This document shows, in pieces, positions 1 to 8,308 of a DNA stretch of 64,000 nucleotides. The stretch is from assembly GCF_024213555.1 (NCBI RefSeq), contig NZ_JANAVO010000001.1, forward strand, positions 3,162,001 to 3,226,000, given 5' to 3'. The stretch's first letter is position 1. The number at the start of each line of letters is the position of its first letter. This stretch comes from Allokutzneria sp. A3M-2-11 16. GTDB taxonomy: Bacteria > Actinomycetota > Actinomycetes > Mycobacteriales > Pseudonocardiaceae. Position numbers and translations under genes: made by a program. A model generated the notes under the pieces. That model was not told the DNA's origin. It saw only the letters and a program-made list of their open reading frames with translations, and searched no databases.

Positions 1-748
1 CGGCGCTGGCGGTCTGCTCGCGCAGGTAGGTGACCAGGCGGTGCTCGGCGCGCCGTCGCGCCTTGTAGACCGACCACTCGCCGACCTCGTGGGCGCGCGC
101 CCAGTCGGCGACTGAGACCGCCTCCAATCGGGTCGCGCCGATCAACGCCGCCTCGTCCTCGGTCACGACCCCGTCCCGGACCGCGCGGGCGAGCACGACG
201 TCCGGATGCCCCCACGGAGTCCGCGGGGCCACGGATCCGAAGCCGAGTGGGGCGATCGGAGTCGGACCGGACAGGGCGTCGGTGAGCGCGTCATGCCCGG
301 CCCGGAACGCCGCCCACCGCAACCGGGTCATGATCCGCGGCACGGTCACGTCCACCGCGCCGAGCGCGGCCAGGAAACCGCCCAGGACTTCGGCGTAGAT
401 ATCGCTCGGGTCACCGGCGAAGCGGACCGTCAGACGAGCGGCGACCGCCAGCAACGCGGGCAACGCGACACCGACCGCTCCGACCGTCCACGCCGCACCC
501 CGCGAACGCGACCGGTGAACCAGCTCGGCCCACACCGCGTCTCGCACCGCCTGCGGACAGCGCCGCGCCAACAGCAAGTCGCGGACCTCATCCAGCGGCA
601 GCTCCCGCACCGGCAACCCCGGCACATCACCGCCGAACAACGACAACGGCTCCGGCCCCGACACCAGCACTGCGAATGCCGACCGCGCGATATCCAGCGC
701 ATTACCCGAGCCCGACGACCGGGACCGAGACAAAAAACGAGTAGACAC
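1..748 (-). CDS. Hypothetical protein with C-terminal helix-turn-helix, partial (3' end off window)
   Basis: Reading from a GTG at 748 back to position 1 gives 249 uninterrupted codons with high G/C third positions; the stop is outside the window. A GAGGAGC ribosome site sits just upstream and supports this start. The N-terminal two thirds are Leu/Ala/Val rich without a domain I recognise. The last ~50 residues (TRLEAVSVADWARAHEVG, followed by an RRRAEHRL stretch) resemble the helix-turn-helix of sigma-factor region 4 or a related DNA-binding tail. Two direct CCAGTGA copies (777-783 and 786-792) lie just upstream and could be an operator. Position at the edge of an integrated element, divergent from the modification operon, suggests a regulator of element functions, but that is inference. 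The frame on the opposite strand (206-877) is a shadow. Confidence 0.6.
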   Translation of the reverse strand, partial: MSTRFLSRSRSSGSGNALDIARSAFAVLVSGPEPLSLFGGDVPGLPVRELPLDEVRDLLLARRCPQAVRDAVWAELVHRSRSRGAAWTVGAVGVALPALLAVAARLTVRFAGDPSDIYAEVLGGFLAALGAVDVTVPRIMTRLRWAAFRAGHDALTDALSGPTPIAPLGFGSVAPRTPWGHPDVVLARAVRDGVVTEDEAALIGATRLEAVSVADWARAHEVGEWSVYKARRRAEHRLVTYLREQTASA

Positions 749-1196
749 CGAAAGCTCCTCACAGGAGTCGCGAAAACCAGTGACACCAGTGAGCAGAACT
801 CGCTACTACGAAACACACACGCGCCATCTAGAAACGTACTAGGGATCGACTACGAGGCACCCGACGGCGCGTCTTAGTAGCGGCGGAGACCCCGGCGCTC
901 GAACTCTGACAAAGCCCGATCGACGTGCTGAAACTGTAGGTCTCTAGTAGCTCCGCAGTCGGGCGAGCGTCTTTTGCCGAGATCGCAGAAAAAATCTTGC
1001 CGAAGTTCAGCGCACTCGGCGCGAGGCATGGCCCGAGCCCACGGCTTCCGTCGTTGCACGCGCTCCCGGAACTCGGGCTTCCAGTTCTTGATGAGGCTGA
1101 GCGAGATGTTACTGGGGCCGCGATGTCCAATAAGCGGCGTTGGCGCGGAGTTCAGGGGTGACCGTTCGTCCCCCGTTGCCGCAGGAGCGATTCGAG
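749..1196. other. 449-bp intergenic region between divergent genes, with possible gene remnant
   Basis: The spacer separates the regulator-like gene (minus) from the modification operon (plus) and presumably carries both promoters. On the minus strand from about 1140 to 874 one frame reads protein-like (for example SLSLIKNWKPEFRERVQRRK and later DLQFQHVDRALSEFERRG) and ends at a TAA at 874-876, but I find no convincing start codon or ribosome site. Third-position G+C is lower here than in neighbours. It may be a decayed gene fragment or may be fortuitous. No tRNA or clear terminator was seen. Confidence 0.35.
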
Positions 1197-2084
1197 ATGA
1201 ACGCACCGCCTCCCGCCGCCCCTGGCCGTTCCGAGCCGTATGACCGCCGCGCACTCCGCGTTCCCGGTCGGCCCCACGGCCGCCGCCGACTCCGTCCCCG
1301 CCGCCCCGCGAACACACCGCGACCCGTCGAGACCGTGTGGCTGACCACCGCATCGACCGGAACGGACGAGGTGTGGATGGCGACCGCGATCGCCCGCACC
1401 GTCACTACCTACACCCGCCCCGGCGACCACGTCCGTCTCCTCCAGCTTGCGTCCCGCGAACAGTCCGGACCCGCGCCGCGCGCGAACCGAGGCGACCGGG
1501 TGGACGGACTCGGACTGCTCGACCACGCCTGGACCGTCCTGCGGCTCGGCCGCCGAGTCCGAGTCCTCACGACGAGTCCGGACGCGACCGAGTCCGACTT
1601 CGCCAGATCGGACGCCGCGCCGTTCGCCGAGTTCGTCCTGGACCTGCGTGGTCCGGGTCTGCGGTCGGTCCAGGCCCCCGGTCGCGACGAGTCCGAGCCG
1701 GACCAGGTCTCCAATGACCGCGTCAGTTCGCGGTCACCGCGACGGCCGGGTCGCGACCGCGCCGAGCTGATCATCGCTGTCGTCGACCCCACGGTTCTGC
1801 CACGACTGGACATCGGTGGTTGGCGGGCGCTGCTCTCCCCACACAGCACGCTCGCCGTCATCACCCACGGTGACCACCGCGATGGTGTGCTGCGGGACGC
1901 GACCGGCCCGGTGGTGCGTGCCGCGCGCCACTGCGGGTTGGTGTGGCTGGACCACATCGTCCTGCCACACCAGCCGCTCCCGCCTGCTCCGGACGGCACA
2001 ACGGCGGGTTTCTCCGACCTGCTCACCTTCCGTCTGCCCGCCGGAGGCTCGGCGCGGTCGCGGCGGGAGACCTCCGATGCCTGA
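1197..2084 (+). CDS. Hypothetical protein, first gene of element modification operon
   Basis: 295 residues. The ATG at 1197 is chosen because AGGAG lies about 10 bases upstream; longer in-frame starts have no ribosome site. The first ~40 residues are Arg/Pro rich and probably disordered. The body alternates hydrophobic strands and acidic loops (VWLTTASTGTDEVW; LIIAVVDPTVLPRLDIGGW; STLAVITHGDH), which loosely suggests a Rossmann or degenerate methyltransferase-like fold, but no catalytic motif is visible and I do not recognise the family. Its last eight bases overlap the start of the methyltransferase-like gene, so the two are translationally coupled and probably act together. Function unknown. 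Confidence 0.7.
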   Translation: MNAPPPAAPGRSEPYDRRALRVPGRPHGRRRLRPRRPANTPRPVETVWLTTASTGTDEVWMATAIARTVTTYTRPGDHVRLLQLASREQSGPAPRANRGDRVDGLGLLDHAWTVLRLGRRVRVLTTSPDATESDFARSDAAPFAEFVLDLRGPGLRSVQAPGRDESEPDQVSNDRVSSRSPRRPGRDRAELIIAVVDPTVLPRLDIGGWRALLSPHSTLAVITHGDHRDGVLRDATGPVVRAARHCGLVWLDHIVLPHQPLPPAPDGTTAGFSDLLTFRLPAGGSARSRRETSDA

Positions 2085-2916
2085 GGCCCGTCGCACCGTC
2101 GCGTCCTGGTACAGCCGCAGCGTCTGGGCCACCGGCGAGTACGCGCCCCTGACCCAGCTCCGCCGCCGCGGCTACCACCCCGGCACCGCCGCCGACCTCG
2201 ACCGCGTTCCGCCCGCGCTGGCCGCGCGCGCCATCACCACGCTGACCGCGACCGGGGACCTCGTGCTCGATCCGGCCTGCGGCGCGGGCACCGTGCTCGT
2301 GGAAGCCGTGCGCGCCGGACGGCACACCGTCGGCCTCACCCCGAACCCTCGGTGGTGGACGTTGGCGCGCGCCAACGTCACCGCCGCACGGCGCGGCGGC
2401 GCGTGGCCCGACGCCTGCGTACTCGACGGTCACCCCAGCTTGCTGGCCACACCGCACGCGGCCGGTCTGCTCGGCCGCGTCGACCTCGTCCTCACCGCCC
2501 TGCGCCACACCGAGCCCGCCGACACGAAACAGGCCATCGCCGACCTCGGCGACGCGATCCACGCGAGCCGGCCGCTGCTTGGAGCCGGCGCTCACGTCGC
2601 GGTCGCGCTGCGCCCGCGACGCCACGCCGACAACGGTCCGCGAGAAGTACGCGCCCGCGTCCTGGGCACGGCGACGCGCGCCGGACTCGCGCTGGTGCGC
2701 CACTACATCGCCCTCACCGGACGCACCCGCGGCGCCCGACTGCTCGACCACCCCAGCCCCACCGTGGGCACCCTCGCCGACCGTGCCGCCCAGCACTGGG
2801 AACTGCTCGTCTTCCGTGCCCCCGAGGACCTCGCCCACGTCCTCGCCGCGCCGCCGCCGTCCTTCCTCGGCGCGCGAGCACCGCTGACCGGTCCGCGCAC
2901 GGGGAGGGCGGCATGA
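2077..2916 (+). CDS. SAM-dependent (DNA) methyltransferase-like protein
   Basis: 279 residues starting at ATG 2077, which overlaps the previous stop by 8 bases. Residues ~62-76 contain LVLDPACGAGTVLVEAV, a good SAM-binding motif I (DPxCGxGT) of the kind found in N6-adenine/N4-cytosine DNA methyltransferases and TRM11-like enzymes, followed by the GL.PN segment expected for motif II. At the place of the catalytic (D/N)PP(Y/F) motif the protein has VDLVLTALRHTEP, so the usual catalytic tetrapeptide is missing. It may be a divergent or inactive methyltransferase or act with its upstream partner. The stop overlaps the dcm start as ATGA. Being inside an integrated element with a second methyltransferase, a role in DNA modification is likely but the modified base cannot be told. 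Confidence 0.7.
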   Translation: MPEARRTVASWYSRSVWATGEYAPLTQLRRRGYHPGTAADLDRVPPALAARAITTLTATGDLVLDPACGAGTVLVEAVRAGRHTVGLTPNPRWWTLARANVTAARRGGAWPDACVLDGHPSLLATPHAAGLLGRVDLVLTALRHTEPADTKQAIADLGDAIHASRPLLGAGAHVAVALRPRRHADNGPREVRARVLGTATRAGLALVRHYIALTGRTRGARLLDHPSPTVGTLADRAAQHWELLVFRAPEDLAHVLAAPPPSFLGARAPLTGPRTGRAA

Positions 2917-4388
2917 ACGCCCGCGCCCGGGAGGTGGTGGTCGGATCGCTGTGCACGGGCTACGGCGGACTCGACCTCGGAGTGCTCGCCGCGCTCGGCG
3001 GCGGACGCATCGCCTGGTGTGCGGAGAACGACCCGCATGTGCGCCGTGTTCTCAACGCCCGCCTGCCCGGTGTCCCGAACCACGGCGACATCACCGCGAT
3101 CGACTGGAGCACGGTCGAGCCGGTCACGGTGCTCACCGCCGGTTTCCCCTGTCAGGACATCAGCTCCGCCGGCCGTGGCGCGGGCATCCGGAAAGGACAG
3201 CGCAGTGGCATCTGGAGAAACGTCGTCGACGGCGTTCGCGTCCTTCGACCCGCGCTCGTCGTTGTGGAGAACGTCGCGGCGCTGCGCTGGCGGTCAGGTG
3301 GTCTGGACGTCGTACTCGCGGACCTGGCCGCCATCGGGTATGACACGCACTGGCACAGCCTTCGAGCGTCCGATGTCGGCGCACCACACCGCCGCGAACG
3401 CGTCTTCCTTCTCGCCTACCCCGCCGGAACCACCCTGCGGCCTGTCGCCGACACCGAGGGCACGGGACTGGTCCAACCCGAGCTCCCTCGATTGGCCCGC
3501 GACGCGCTGGATCGTCGGGCGGCTACCCGACGCGGTGATCCGATTGCTGCCGACACCCCAGGCACGGGACTACCGCTCGCCGACCGACCCGTCGAAGCTC
3601 CGCGCTGGAGGACATCAGCTGAACCTGCCGGACGTGCTGCTGCCGACTCCGACCTCCAGCAACCCCAACGACGGCGAGGACGTGGCCCACTGGCTGCGGC
3701 GCCAGGCTCACCACAAGCAGCGCGGAATCAACGGCAACGGGGCGGGCGTGCCCCTGGGGATCGCGGTCCGGCTGCTGCCCGCCATCCCGACCACGGAGCC
3801 TTCGGGTTCGACGCCGCCGCTGTTTCCGACGCCACGGGCGACCGAGGGCACGAAGGGCTCGCCGCGTCAGCACGGCAGCTCCGGCGACCTCATGCTGTCC
3901 TCGGCGGTGATCCGGCTCCTGCCCACCCCGTGCGCGGGCCCGAACCGCAACAGCCGCACCGCGATCCTCACCCAACGCTCCGGCCCGGGACTGGAACAAG
4001 CGGTGGAGATCGTCCTCGGGACCACGCCACAGGAAGTGGAGAACTGGGCGACCGCGCCCCGGACATGGACAGCGGCACGGACTGGGGCGCCTACACCCCC
4101 GCCATCCGACGATGGGAAACGCGACTCGACCGCCCCGCGCCGTACCCGCTCGCGCCGAACACCCGCGGCCGACAACGCCTGAACCCCGCCTTCGTCGAAT
4201 GGCTCATGGGCCTCCCAGCGGGATGGGTCACCGACCCCGCGCTCGCGCTGTCCCGCGCGGCGCAGTTGCGCGCGCTCGGCAACGGAGTCGTCCCGCAGCA
4301 GGCGACCGCCGCCATCCAAGCGATGCTCGCCGACCTCGCCCGCCTCAGCGCCTCCAGCCAGTGCGCCGACGAGCGGAGGGCGGCATGA
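2913..4388 (+). CDS. dcm: DNA (cytosine-5) methyltransferase, with two compensating frame changes
   Basis: The open frame encodes 491 residues. The N-terminal part has motif I (GSLCTGYGGLDLGV, residues 11-24), motif IV with the catalytic Cys (GFPCQDISSAG, Cys80), motif VI (VVVENV, 117-121) and motif VIII (HRRERVF, 159-165). The C-terminal part has WGAYTPAIRRWE, FVEWLMGLPAGWV and motif X (RALGNGVVPQQ). Between about 3427 and 4060, however, the protein-like frame is the next one (+1): it reads LSPTPRARDW, LPDAVIRLLPTPQARDY, GINGNGAGVPLGIAVRLLP and similar LPTP-containing segments with G/C-rich third positions, while the formal frame reads Arg/Ala/Pro-rich filler. The LPTP-type insert is familiar from actinobacterial Dcm homologues. 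The gene therefore looks like one that went through two indels that cancel, or the assembly has two indel errors. Activity of the encoded protein is uncertain. ATGA overlaps link it to both neighbours. Confidence 0.85.
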   Translation: MNARAREVVVGSLCTGYGGLDLGVLAALGGGRIAWCAENDPHVRRVLNARLPGVPNHGDITAIDWSTVEPVTVLTAGFPCQDISSAGRGAGIRKGQRSGIWRNVVDGVRVLRPALVVVENVAALRWRSGGLDVVLADLAAIGYDTHWHSLRASDVGAPHRRERVFLLAYPAGTTLRPVADTEGTGLVQPELPRLARDALDRRAATRRGDPIAADTPGTGLPLADRPVEAPRWRTSAEPAGRAAADSDLQQPQRRRGRGPLAAAPGSPQAARNQRQRGGRAPGDRGPAAARHPDHGAFGFDAAAVSDATGDRGHEGLAASARQLRRPHAVLGGDPAPAHPVRGPEPQQPHRDPHPTLRPGTGTSGGDRPRDHATGSGELGDRAPDMDSGTDWGAYTPAIRRWETRLDRPAPYPLAPNTRGRQRLNPAFVEWLMGLPAGWVTDPALALSRAAQLRALGNGVVPQQATAAIQAMLADLARLSASSQCADERRAA

Positions 4389-5284
4389 CCGTCCCACCGC
4401 CTCGGTCGCAACCGGCGCTGCGGCTGCTGTCACTGGGCGCCGGGGTGCAGAGCACCACCGTGCTGCTGCTCGCGTGCCACCGCGAGATCGCGCTCTTCGA
4501 CTACGCGCTGTTCGCCGACACCGGCTGGGAGCCTCGCGCCGTCTACACCCACCTCACCCGGCTGGCCACATACGCGCAGGACGCCGGGATCCCCATCCGC
4601 GTCGTGCGCTCCGGCAACATCCGCACCGACGCCCTCGACCCCGCGCACCGCTTCGTCTCCATGCCGCTGCACGTGCTCAACCCCGACGGCACTCGCGGCC
4701 TGGCCCGACGCCAGTGCACCAACGAGTACAAGATCGCGCCACTGAAGAAAGCGGCTCGGCTTCTGCTCGGCTATCCACACCCACGCCGGGTTCCGGCCGG
4801 GGTTTTCGCCGAGCAGGCCATCGGGATCAGCACCGACGAGATCGGCCGCGCCAAAGACGCCGACGTCCGCTACCTCCGCAACGTCTTCCCGTTGCTCGAC
4901 CTCGGCTTCGACCGCGCCCGCTGCCAGGACTACCTGGCCGAGCACGGCTTCGCCGACACCGTGAAAAGCGCGTGCGTCGGCTGCCCCTTCCACGGCAACG
5001 CCGGATGGCGCTGGATACGCGACCACGACCCTGACGGCTGGGCCGAGGCCGTCGACTTCGACAAGGCCATCCGCCACGGCTACCCGCACGCCACCCAACA
5101 CGGACAACCCTTGCGCGGGCAGTACTTCCTACACCGCTCCTGCCGACCACTCGACGCGGTCGACCTCGATCCGCCGACCGCGCCCCCCTCCTCGGCGAGC
5201 ACGCTCGCCGAGGACGCGGACCCAGACGGCTGCTCACCGTGGTCCTGTCGTTCCGGCCCCGTCGCCCAGCCGGAGGCAGCATGA
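4385..5284 (+). CDS. PAPS reductase/PP-loop (adenine nucleotide alpha hydrolase) superfamily protein
   Basis: 299 residues, start ATG 4385 overlapping the dcm stop (ATGA). Residues 15-25 (LSLGAGVQSTT) are the nucleotide-binding PP-loop in the form seen in PAPS-reductase-like proteins, followed by ALFADTGWEP. RRQCTNEYKIAPLKK (Cys111) and SACVGCPFH (Cys197, Cys200) are the conserved cysteine segments of this family; in the DndC branch such cysteines hold an iron-sulfur cluster. The last ~45 residues are low-complexity and acidic. The family includes enzymes of DNA phosphorothioation (DndC), tRNA thiolation and, more distantly, QueC of 7-deazaguanine synthesis, so a base- or backbone-modification role beside Dcm and a DpdA homologue is likely. 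It overlaps the next gene by ATGA. The exact reaction is unknown. Confidence 0.8.
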   Translation: MTVPPPRSQPALRLLSLGAGVQSTTVLLLACHREIALFDYALFADTGWEPRAVYTHLTRLATYAQDAGIPIRVVRSGNIRTDALDPAHRFVSMPLHVLNPDGTRGLARRQCTNEYKIAPLKKAARLLLGYPHPRRVPAGVFAEQAIGISTDEIGRAKDADVRYLRNVFPLLDLGFDRARCQDYLAEHGFADTVKSACVGCPFHGNAGWRWIRDHDPDGWAEAVDFDKAIRHGYPHATQHGQPLRGQYFLHRSCRPLDAVDLDPPTAPPSSASTLAEDADPDGCSPWSCRSGPVAQPEAA

Positions 5285-6099
5285 GAACGCGATTCCTGCT
5301 GGGCTGCCACCAACCCGGCTGGCTGCGCACCGCCGGAGTACCGCTGTTCATCTCCGACACCCGCCTCCGCGACTACCGCAACCTGCCCCGCGCGATCGCC
5401 CCCTGGGCACTCGACAGCGGCGGGTTCACCCAACTCCAGCAACACGGCCGATGGACCATCCCCGCGGGCGACTACATCGCCCGCGTACGCCGGTACCGCG
5501 ACGAGATCGGCCAGCTGGACTGGGCAGCCCCGCAAGACTGGATGGCCGAACCGATCATCCGAACCGGCGGACGCCTTGGCACCCAACGGTTCGCCGGGAC
5601 CGGCCTCACCGTCGCCGAGCACCAACGACGCACCGTGCGCAACTTCGTCGAACTCCGCGACCGCGCGCCGGATCTGCCGTTCATTCCCGTGATCCAGGGC
5701 CACACCAAACGCGACTACCTGGCGTGCGTCGAGATGTACGAGCGCGCTGGGATCGACCTGGCCACCGAACGGCTCGTCGGCGTCGGCAGCGTGTGCCGCC
5801 GCCAAGCAACCACCGACGTGCACACCATCATCGAAGCACTCCACCAGAAGGGCCTCACCCGTCTACATGGCTACGGCGTCAAGACGAACGGCCTGCGCCG
5901 CTACGGCCACCTTCTCCACTCCGCTGACTCGATGGCCTGGTCCTACAGCGCACGCCGCGAGGGCCGCACCACATGCGGTTCCACCCGGCACAGCAGCTGC
6001 GCGAACTGCCTCACCTATGCGCTGCGCTGGCGTTCCCGCGTTCTCCAGCAGCTCGGCCCCGCCCAATCGGTGCCCAACGAGATTCGAAGTGCCGCATGA
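5281..6099 (+). CDS. DpdA-family (TGT-like) deazapurine DNA modification protein
   Basis: 272 residues, ATG 5281 overlapping the previous stop. It begins RFLLGCHQPGWL and carries ALDSGGFTQL (residues 43-52), matching the catalytic SGGF region of queuine tRNA-ribosyltransferases, then DWAAPQDWM, FIPVIQGHTKRDYL, GVGSVCRRQ, RLHGYGVKTNGL and HSADSMAWS in the order of the DpdA/TGT TIM barrel. Near the C terminus Cys232, Cys240 and Cys243 (CGSTRHSSCANC) suggest a zinc site. DpdA proteins exchange guanine in DNA for a 7-deazaguanine base in the dpd restriction-modification system and in some phages; members encoded alone in actinomycete elements are not characterised to my knowledge. No preQ0 synthesis genes lie in the window, so the substrate would come from the host or elsewhere in the element. 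The stop overlaps the next ATG (ATGA). Confidence 0.82.
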   Translation: MRTRFLLGCHQPGWLRTAGVPLFISDTRLRDYRNLPRAIAPWALDSGGFTQLQQHGRWTIPAGDYIARVRRYRDEIGQLDWAAPQDWMAEPIIRTGGRLGTQRFAGTGLTVAEHQRRTVRNFVELRDRAPDLPFIPVIQGHTKRDYLACVEMYERAGIDLATERLVGVGSVCRRQATTDVHTIIEALHQKGLTRLHGYGVKTNGLRRYGHLLHSADSMAWSYSARREGRTTCGSTRHSSCANCLTYALRWRSRVLQQLGPAQSVPNEIRSAA

Positions 6100-6416
6100 G
6101 CGAGTGCGTCGACGTCCCCAAGTTGGGGAGCTCCAGTGAGCGGCGATCGACGCTACGTTCCGGAAGCAGTCGATCAGACCCCGCTTCAGGTGCACGCACA
6201 GAAGCGACGGTCAGCGGAGCCTGGCAGCGTCATCCGGCGCCATTGACGGGACGTAGCTCCTGCGACGAGGACGACATCGAAGTACGTATCGACATCACAA
6301 CGGCGCCAAGCGCAGAAGCCGAGCAGCTACAGCTGGAGCAGCTGCGGGTGCTGCTGGAGGTAGCAGAATGGGTAGCCCGCAAGCAATCCAGGACTGGGCA
6401 GGACCTCGTCGAGTAG
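6096..6416 (+). CDS. Small hypothetical protein coupled to dpdA, upstream of integrase
   Basis: 106 residues from ATG 6096, which overlaps the DpdA stop as ATGA. The first ~60 residues are Ser/Arg rich; the C-terminal part (EVRIDITTAPSAEAEQLQLE, then QLRVLLEVAEWVA) is predicted helical and acidic, and its last bases run to within 48 bases of the integrase start. No known domain is recognised. Position immediately before a large serine recombinase is typical of recombination directionality factors or small accessory proteins, but there is no sequence proof. An upstream start at 5973 would lie wholly inside dpdA and is unlikely. Confidence 0.6.
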   Translation: MSECVDVPKLGSSSERRSTLRSGSSRSDPASGARTEATVSGAWQRHPAPLTGRSSCDEDDIEVRIDITTAPSAEAEQLQLEQLRVLLEVAEWVARKQSRTGQDLVE

Positions 6417-6463
6417 ACCGCGGGCACCCGCTCGCCGGTCCCACCGTCGTTACGGAGTCCTCG

Positions 6464-8308
6464 GTGATCCGGGTCGCCTTCGCCGGACGGACGTCGACCC
6501 ATGATCAGCAAGACCCCACGCTTTCAATTCCGAGACAGGTGCGGGTCTGCTCTGCGGTGTTGCCGGAGAACGCTGTGATCACCGCGCACTTCTACGACAT
6601 CGAGTCCGGACGTAAGGACTTGCTCGACCGCGGTGACGGCAACGCCCATGAGATGCTCCAAATCCCAGTTCCGCGTGACGGTGGCATCCAAGAACTGCTG
6701 GAGGAAGCCGCCTCGCCCAACCGTCGCTTCGACGTCGTGATCTGCGAGGACATCTCGCGCATCGGACGACGCAGCTACATCTCCTCCGAGATCGAACATC
6801 GCCTCGATCAACTCGGCGTTCGGCTGATCGCTTCAGACGAGCCGTTTCAGCTTGCCGAGACTGGACGGCGAGTTAAGACCTCCACCCAGGTCTTGACCAG
6901 AAGGCTCAAACAGGGCGTGGCCGAGTGGTACGTCATCGAAATGCTCGAAAAGAGCTGGGACGGCTTCGAGGTCCACGCCGAGCAGGGCTACAACATCGGT
7001 AAGCCCCCATACGGGCACGTAGCCCTCCAGATCCCGCACCCAGTCCCCGCCAAACGGGCCAAGGGGCTCAAGAAGACCCGCCTCAAAGCCCATCCGATCG
7101 AGGGTCCGGTCGTGACGAAAGCGTTCGGCTGGCGCGTCGTCGAAAGACTCGGGTACCAGCCCATCGCCGACCGCCTCAACCAAGACTTGGTGACCAACCC
7201 GCCGCCCGTCCCCGTAGATCCTGAACGGGCCGTGGGATTCTGGACCGCCTCCAGCGTCCGGGACATGCTGACCAACCCCAAACACACCGGCCACATGGTC
7301 TGGAACCGCAAGGCCCGCAAGGGAAAGGGCAAGAACCGGGCCAACCCGGTCAGCGAGTGGGTGTGGTCCGTCGAACCCGTCCACGAGCCCTTGATCGACC
7401 TGGAAACATTCGTTCTGGCTCAACAGGTTTCAGACCGACGCGAGCGCTCCCGCGCCGCAGCAGGCAAGAACCAGGCGCCCGCCACAAAACACGTCTACAG
7501 ATTGCGCAGCTTCATCTTCTGCACCTCGTGTGGACGCCGCATGTTCGGCAACACCAAACGCCACTGCTACTACGCGTGCGCTCCGAAGAAATCCTGGCTG
7601 CCGCAAGGCCACCCCACGATCCTGCGCGTCCGCGAGGACCACATCCTCGACAACCTCACAGGATTCCTCGCCGACCACGTCTTCGGTCCCTACCGCCGCA
7701 GCCTCCTCGCCGCCAACCTCCGAACCCTCAACGACCACGCACACCACGAGCGCGCTCAGCGGGCCGCAGCGCTCCGCCGAGCGATCACCGACATCGAGAC
7801 CAAACGCAAGCGCCTGATCCAGGCGCTCGAACAGAGCGAGGACGTCGACCAAACCCTGATCCGCGACATCAACGAACGCCGAATCGAACTCGGCAGCCAG
7901 CGCGACGACCTACAACGTCAGCTTGACCAACTCGAAGACCAGATCCACCACGCGCCCAACCCAGCCTTGCTCGACCACCTGCCGGTCAGCGCCGTTGACC
8001 TCGCGAACCTCCCCGACGAGCTGTCCCGCCGTCTCTTCGAGGCACTGCGCCTGGAGATCCACTACGACCACACGACGCGCACAGCGGTATGCCGCGTCAC
8101 CCTCACAGGCACGACCATCGAAACAGTCGCCCGCACTGCTGCCGAAGCAGTCGTGATCCCACTCCCCGACACCGTCAGCAGCAACGACAAGGAAGAAGGC
8201 GCCATGAACACAAAAAACCATCCCCGGGTAAGGGATGGTCTGTGTGGTGCCCCCGGCAGGATTCGAACCTGCGCTCCCGCCTCCGGAGGGCGGTGCTCTA
8301 TCCCCTGA
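6464..8308 (+). CDS. Large serine recombinase (site-specific integrase)
   Basis: 614 residues from GTG 6464, preferred because GGAG lies six bases upstream and the protein then begins VIRVAFAGRTSTHDQQ, the normal N-terminus with the catalytic Ser in RTST. The resolvase domain (about 1-150) includes FDVVICEDISRIGRR. The recombinase domain follows (WRVVERLGYQPIADRLN; SVRDMLTNPKHTGHMVWNRK), then a zinc ribbon (FIFCTSCGRRMFGN then CYYACAP) and a long coiled coil (~430-520) of the kind that controls integration direction. The last ~20 residues are translated from the antisense of the tRNA-Arg gene, so the C-terminus crosses the presumed attachment site and should change when the element excises. 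It presumably integrates the element at the tRNA-Arg gene. A terminator hairpin for the tRNA lies inside its 3' end on the other strand. Confidence 0.93.
   Translation: MIRVAFAGRTSTHDQQDPTLSIPRQVRVCSAVLPENAVITAHFYDIESGRKDLLDRGDGNAHEMLQIPVPRDGGIQELLEEAASPNRRFDVVICEDISRIGRRSYISSEIEHRLDQLGVRLIASDEPFQLAETGRRVKTSTQVLTRRLKQGVAEWYVIEMLEKSWDGFEVHAEQGYNIGKPPYGHVALQIPHPVPAKRAKGLKKTRLKAHPIEGPVVTKAFGWRVVERLGYQPIADRLNQDLVTNPPPVPVDPERAVGFWTASSVRDMLTNPKHTGHMVWNRKARKGKGKNRANPVSEWVWSVEPVHEPLIDLETFVLAQQVSDRRERSRAAAGKNQAPATKHVYRLRSFIFCTSCGRRMFGNTKRHCYYACAPKKSWLPQGHPTILRVREDHILDNLTGFLADHVFGPYRRSLLAANLRTLNDHAHHERAQRAAALRRAITDIETKRKRLIQALEQSEDVDQTLIRDINERRIELGSQRDDLQRQLDQLEDQIHHAPNPALLDHLPVSAVDLANLPDELSRRLFEALRLEIHYDHTTRTAVCRVTLTGTTIETVARTAAEAVVIPLPDTVSSNDKEEGAMNTKNHPRVRDGLCGAPGRIRTCAPASGGRCSIP
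8212..8239 (-). terminator. Rho-independent terminator of tRNA-Arg
   Basis: On the minus strand, ACCATCCC (8239-8232) pairs with GGGATGGT (8224-8217) around a short loop and is followed by six T (8217-8212). It lies just downstream of the tRNA-Arg 3' end and within the 3' coding end of the integrase on the opposite strand. Confidence 0.8.

Noticed and set aside
206-877. Plus-strand frame of 223 codons at the left end
   Set aside because: The minus-strand gene from GTG 748 has a ribosome site and better third-position bias; the plus frame is Arg/Gln-rich filler.
6368-6463. Upstream ATG extension of the integrase
   Set aside because: The extra 32 residues have no similarity to serine recombinases and overlap the preceding gene; GTG 6464 has a ribosome site and gives the normal N-terminus.
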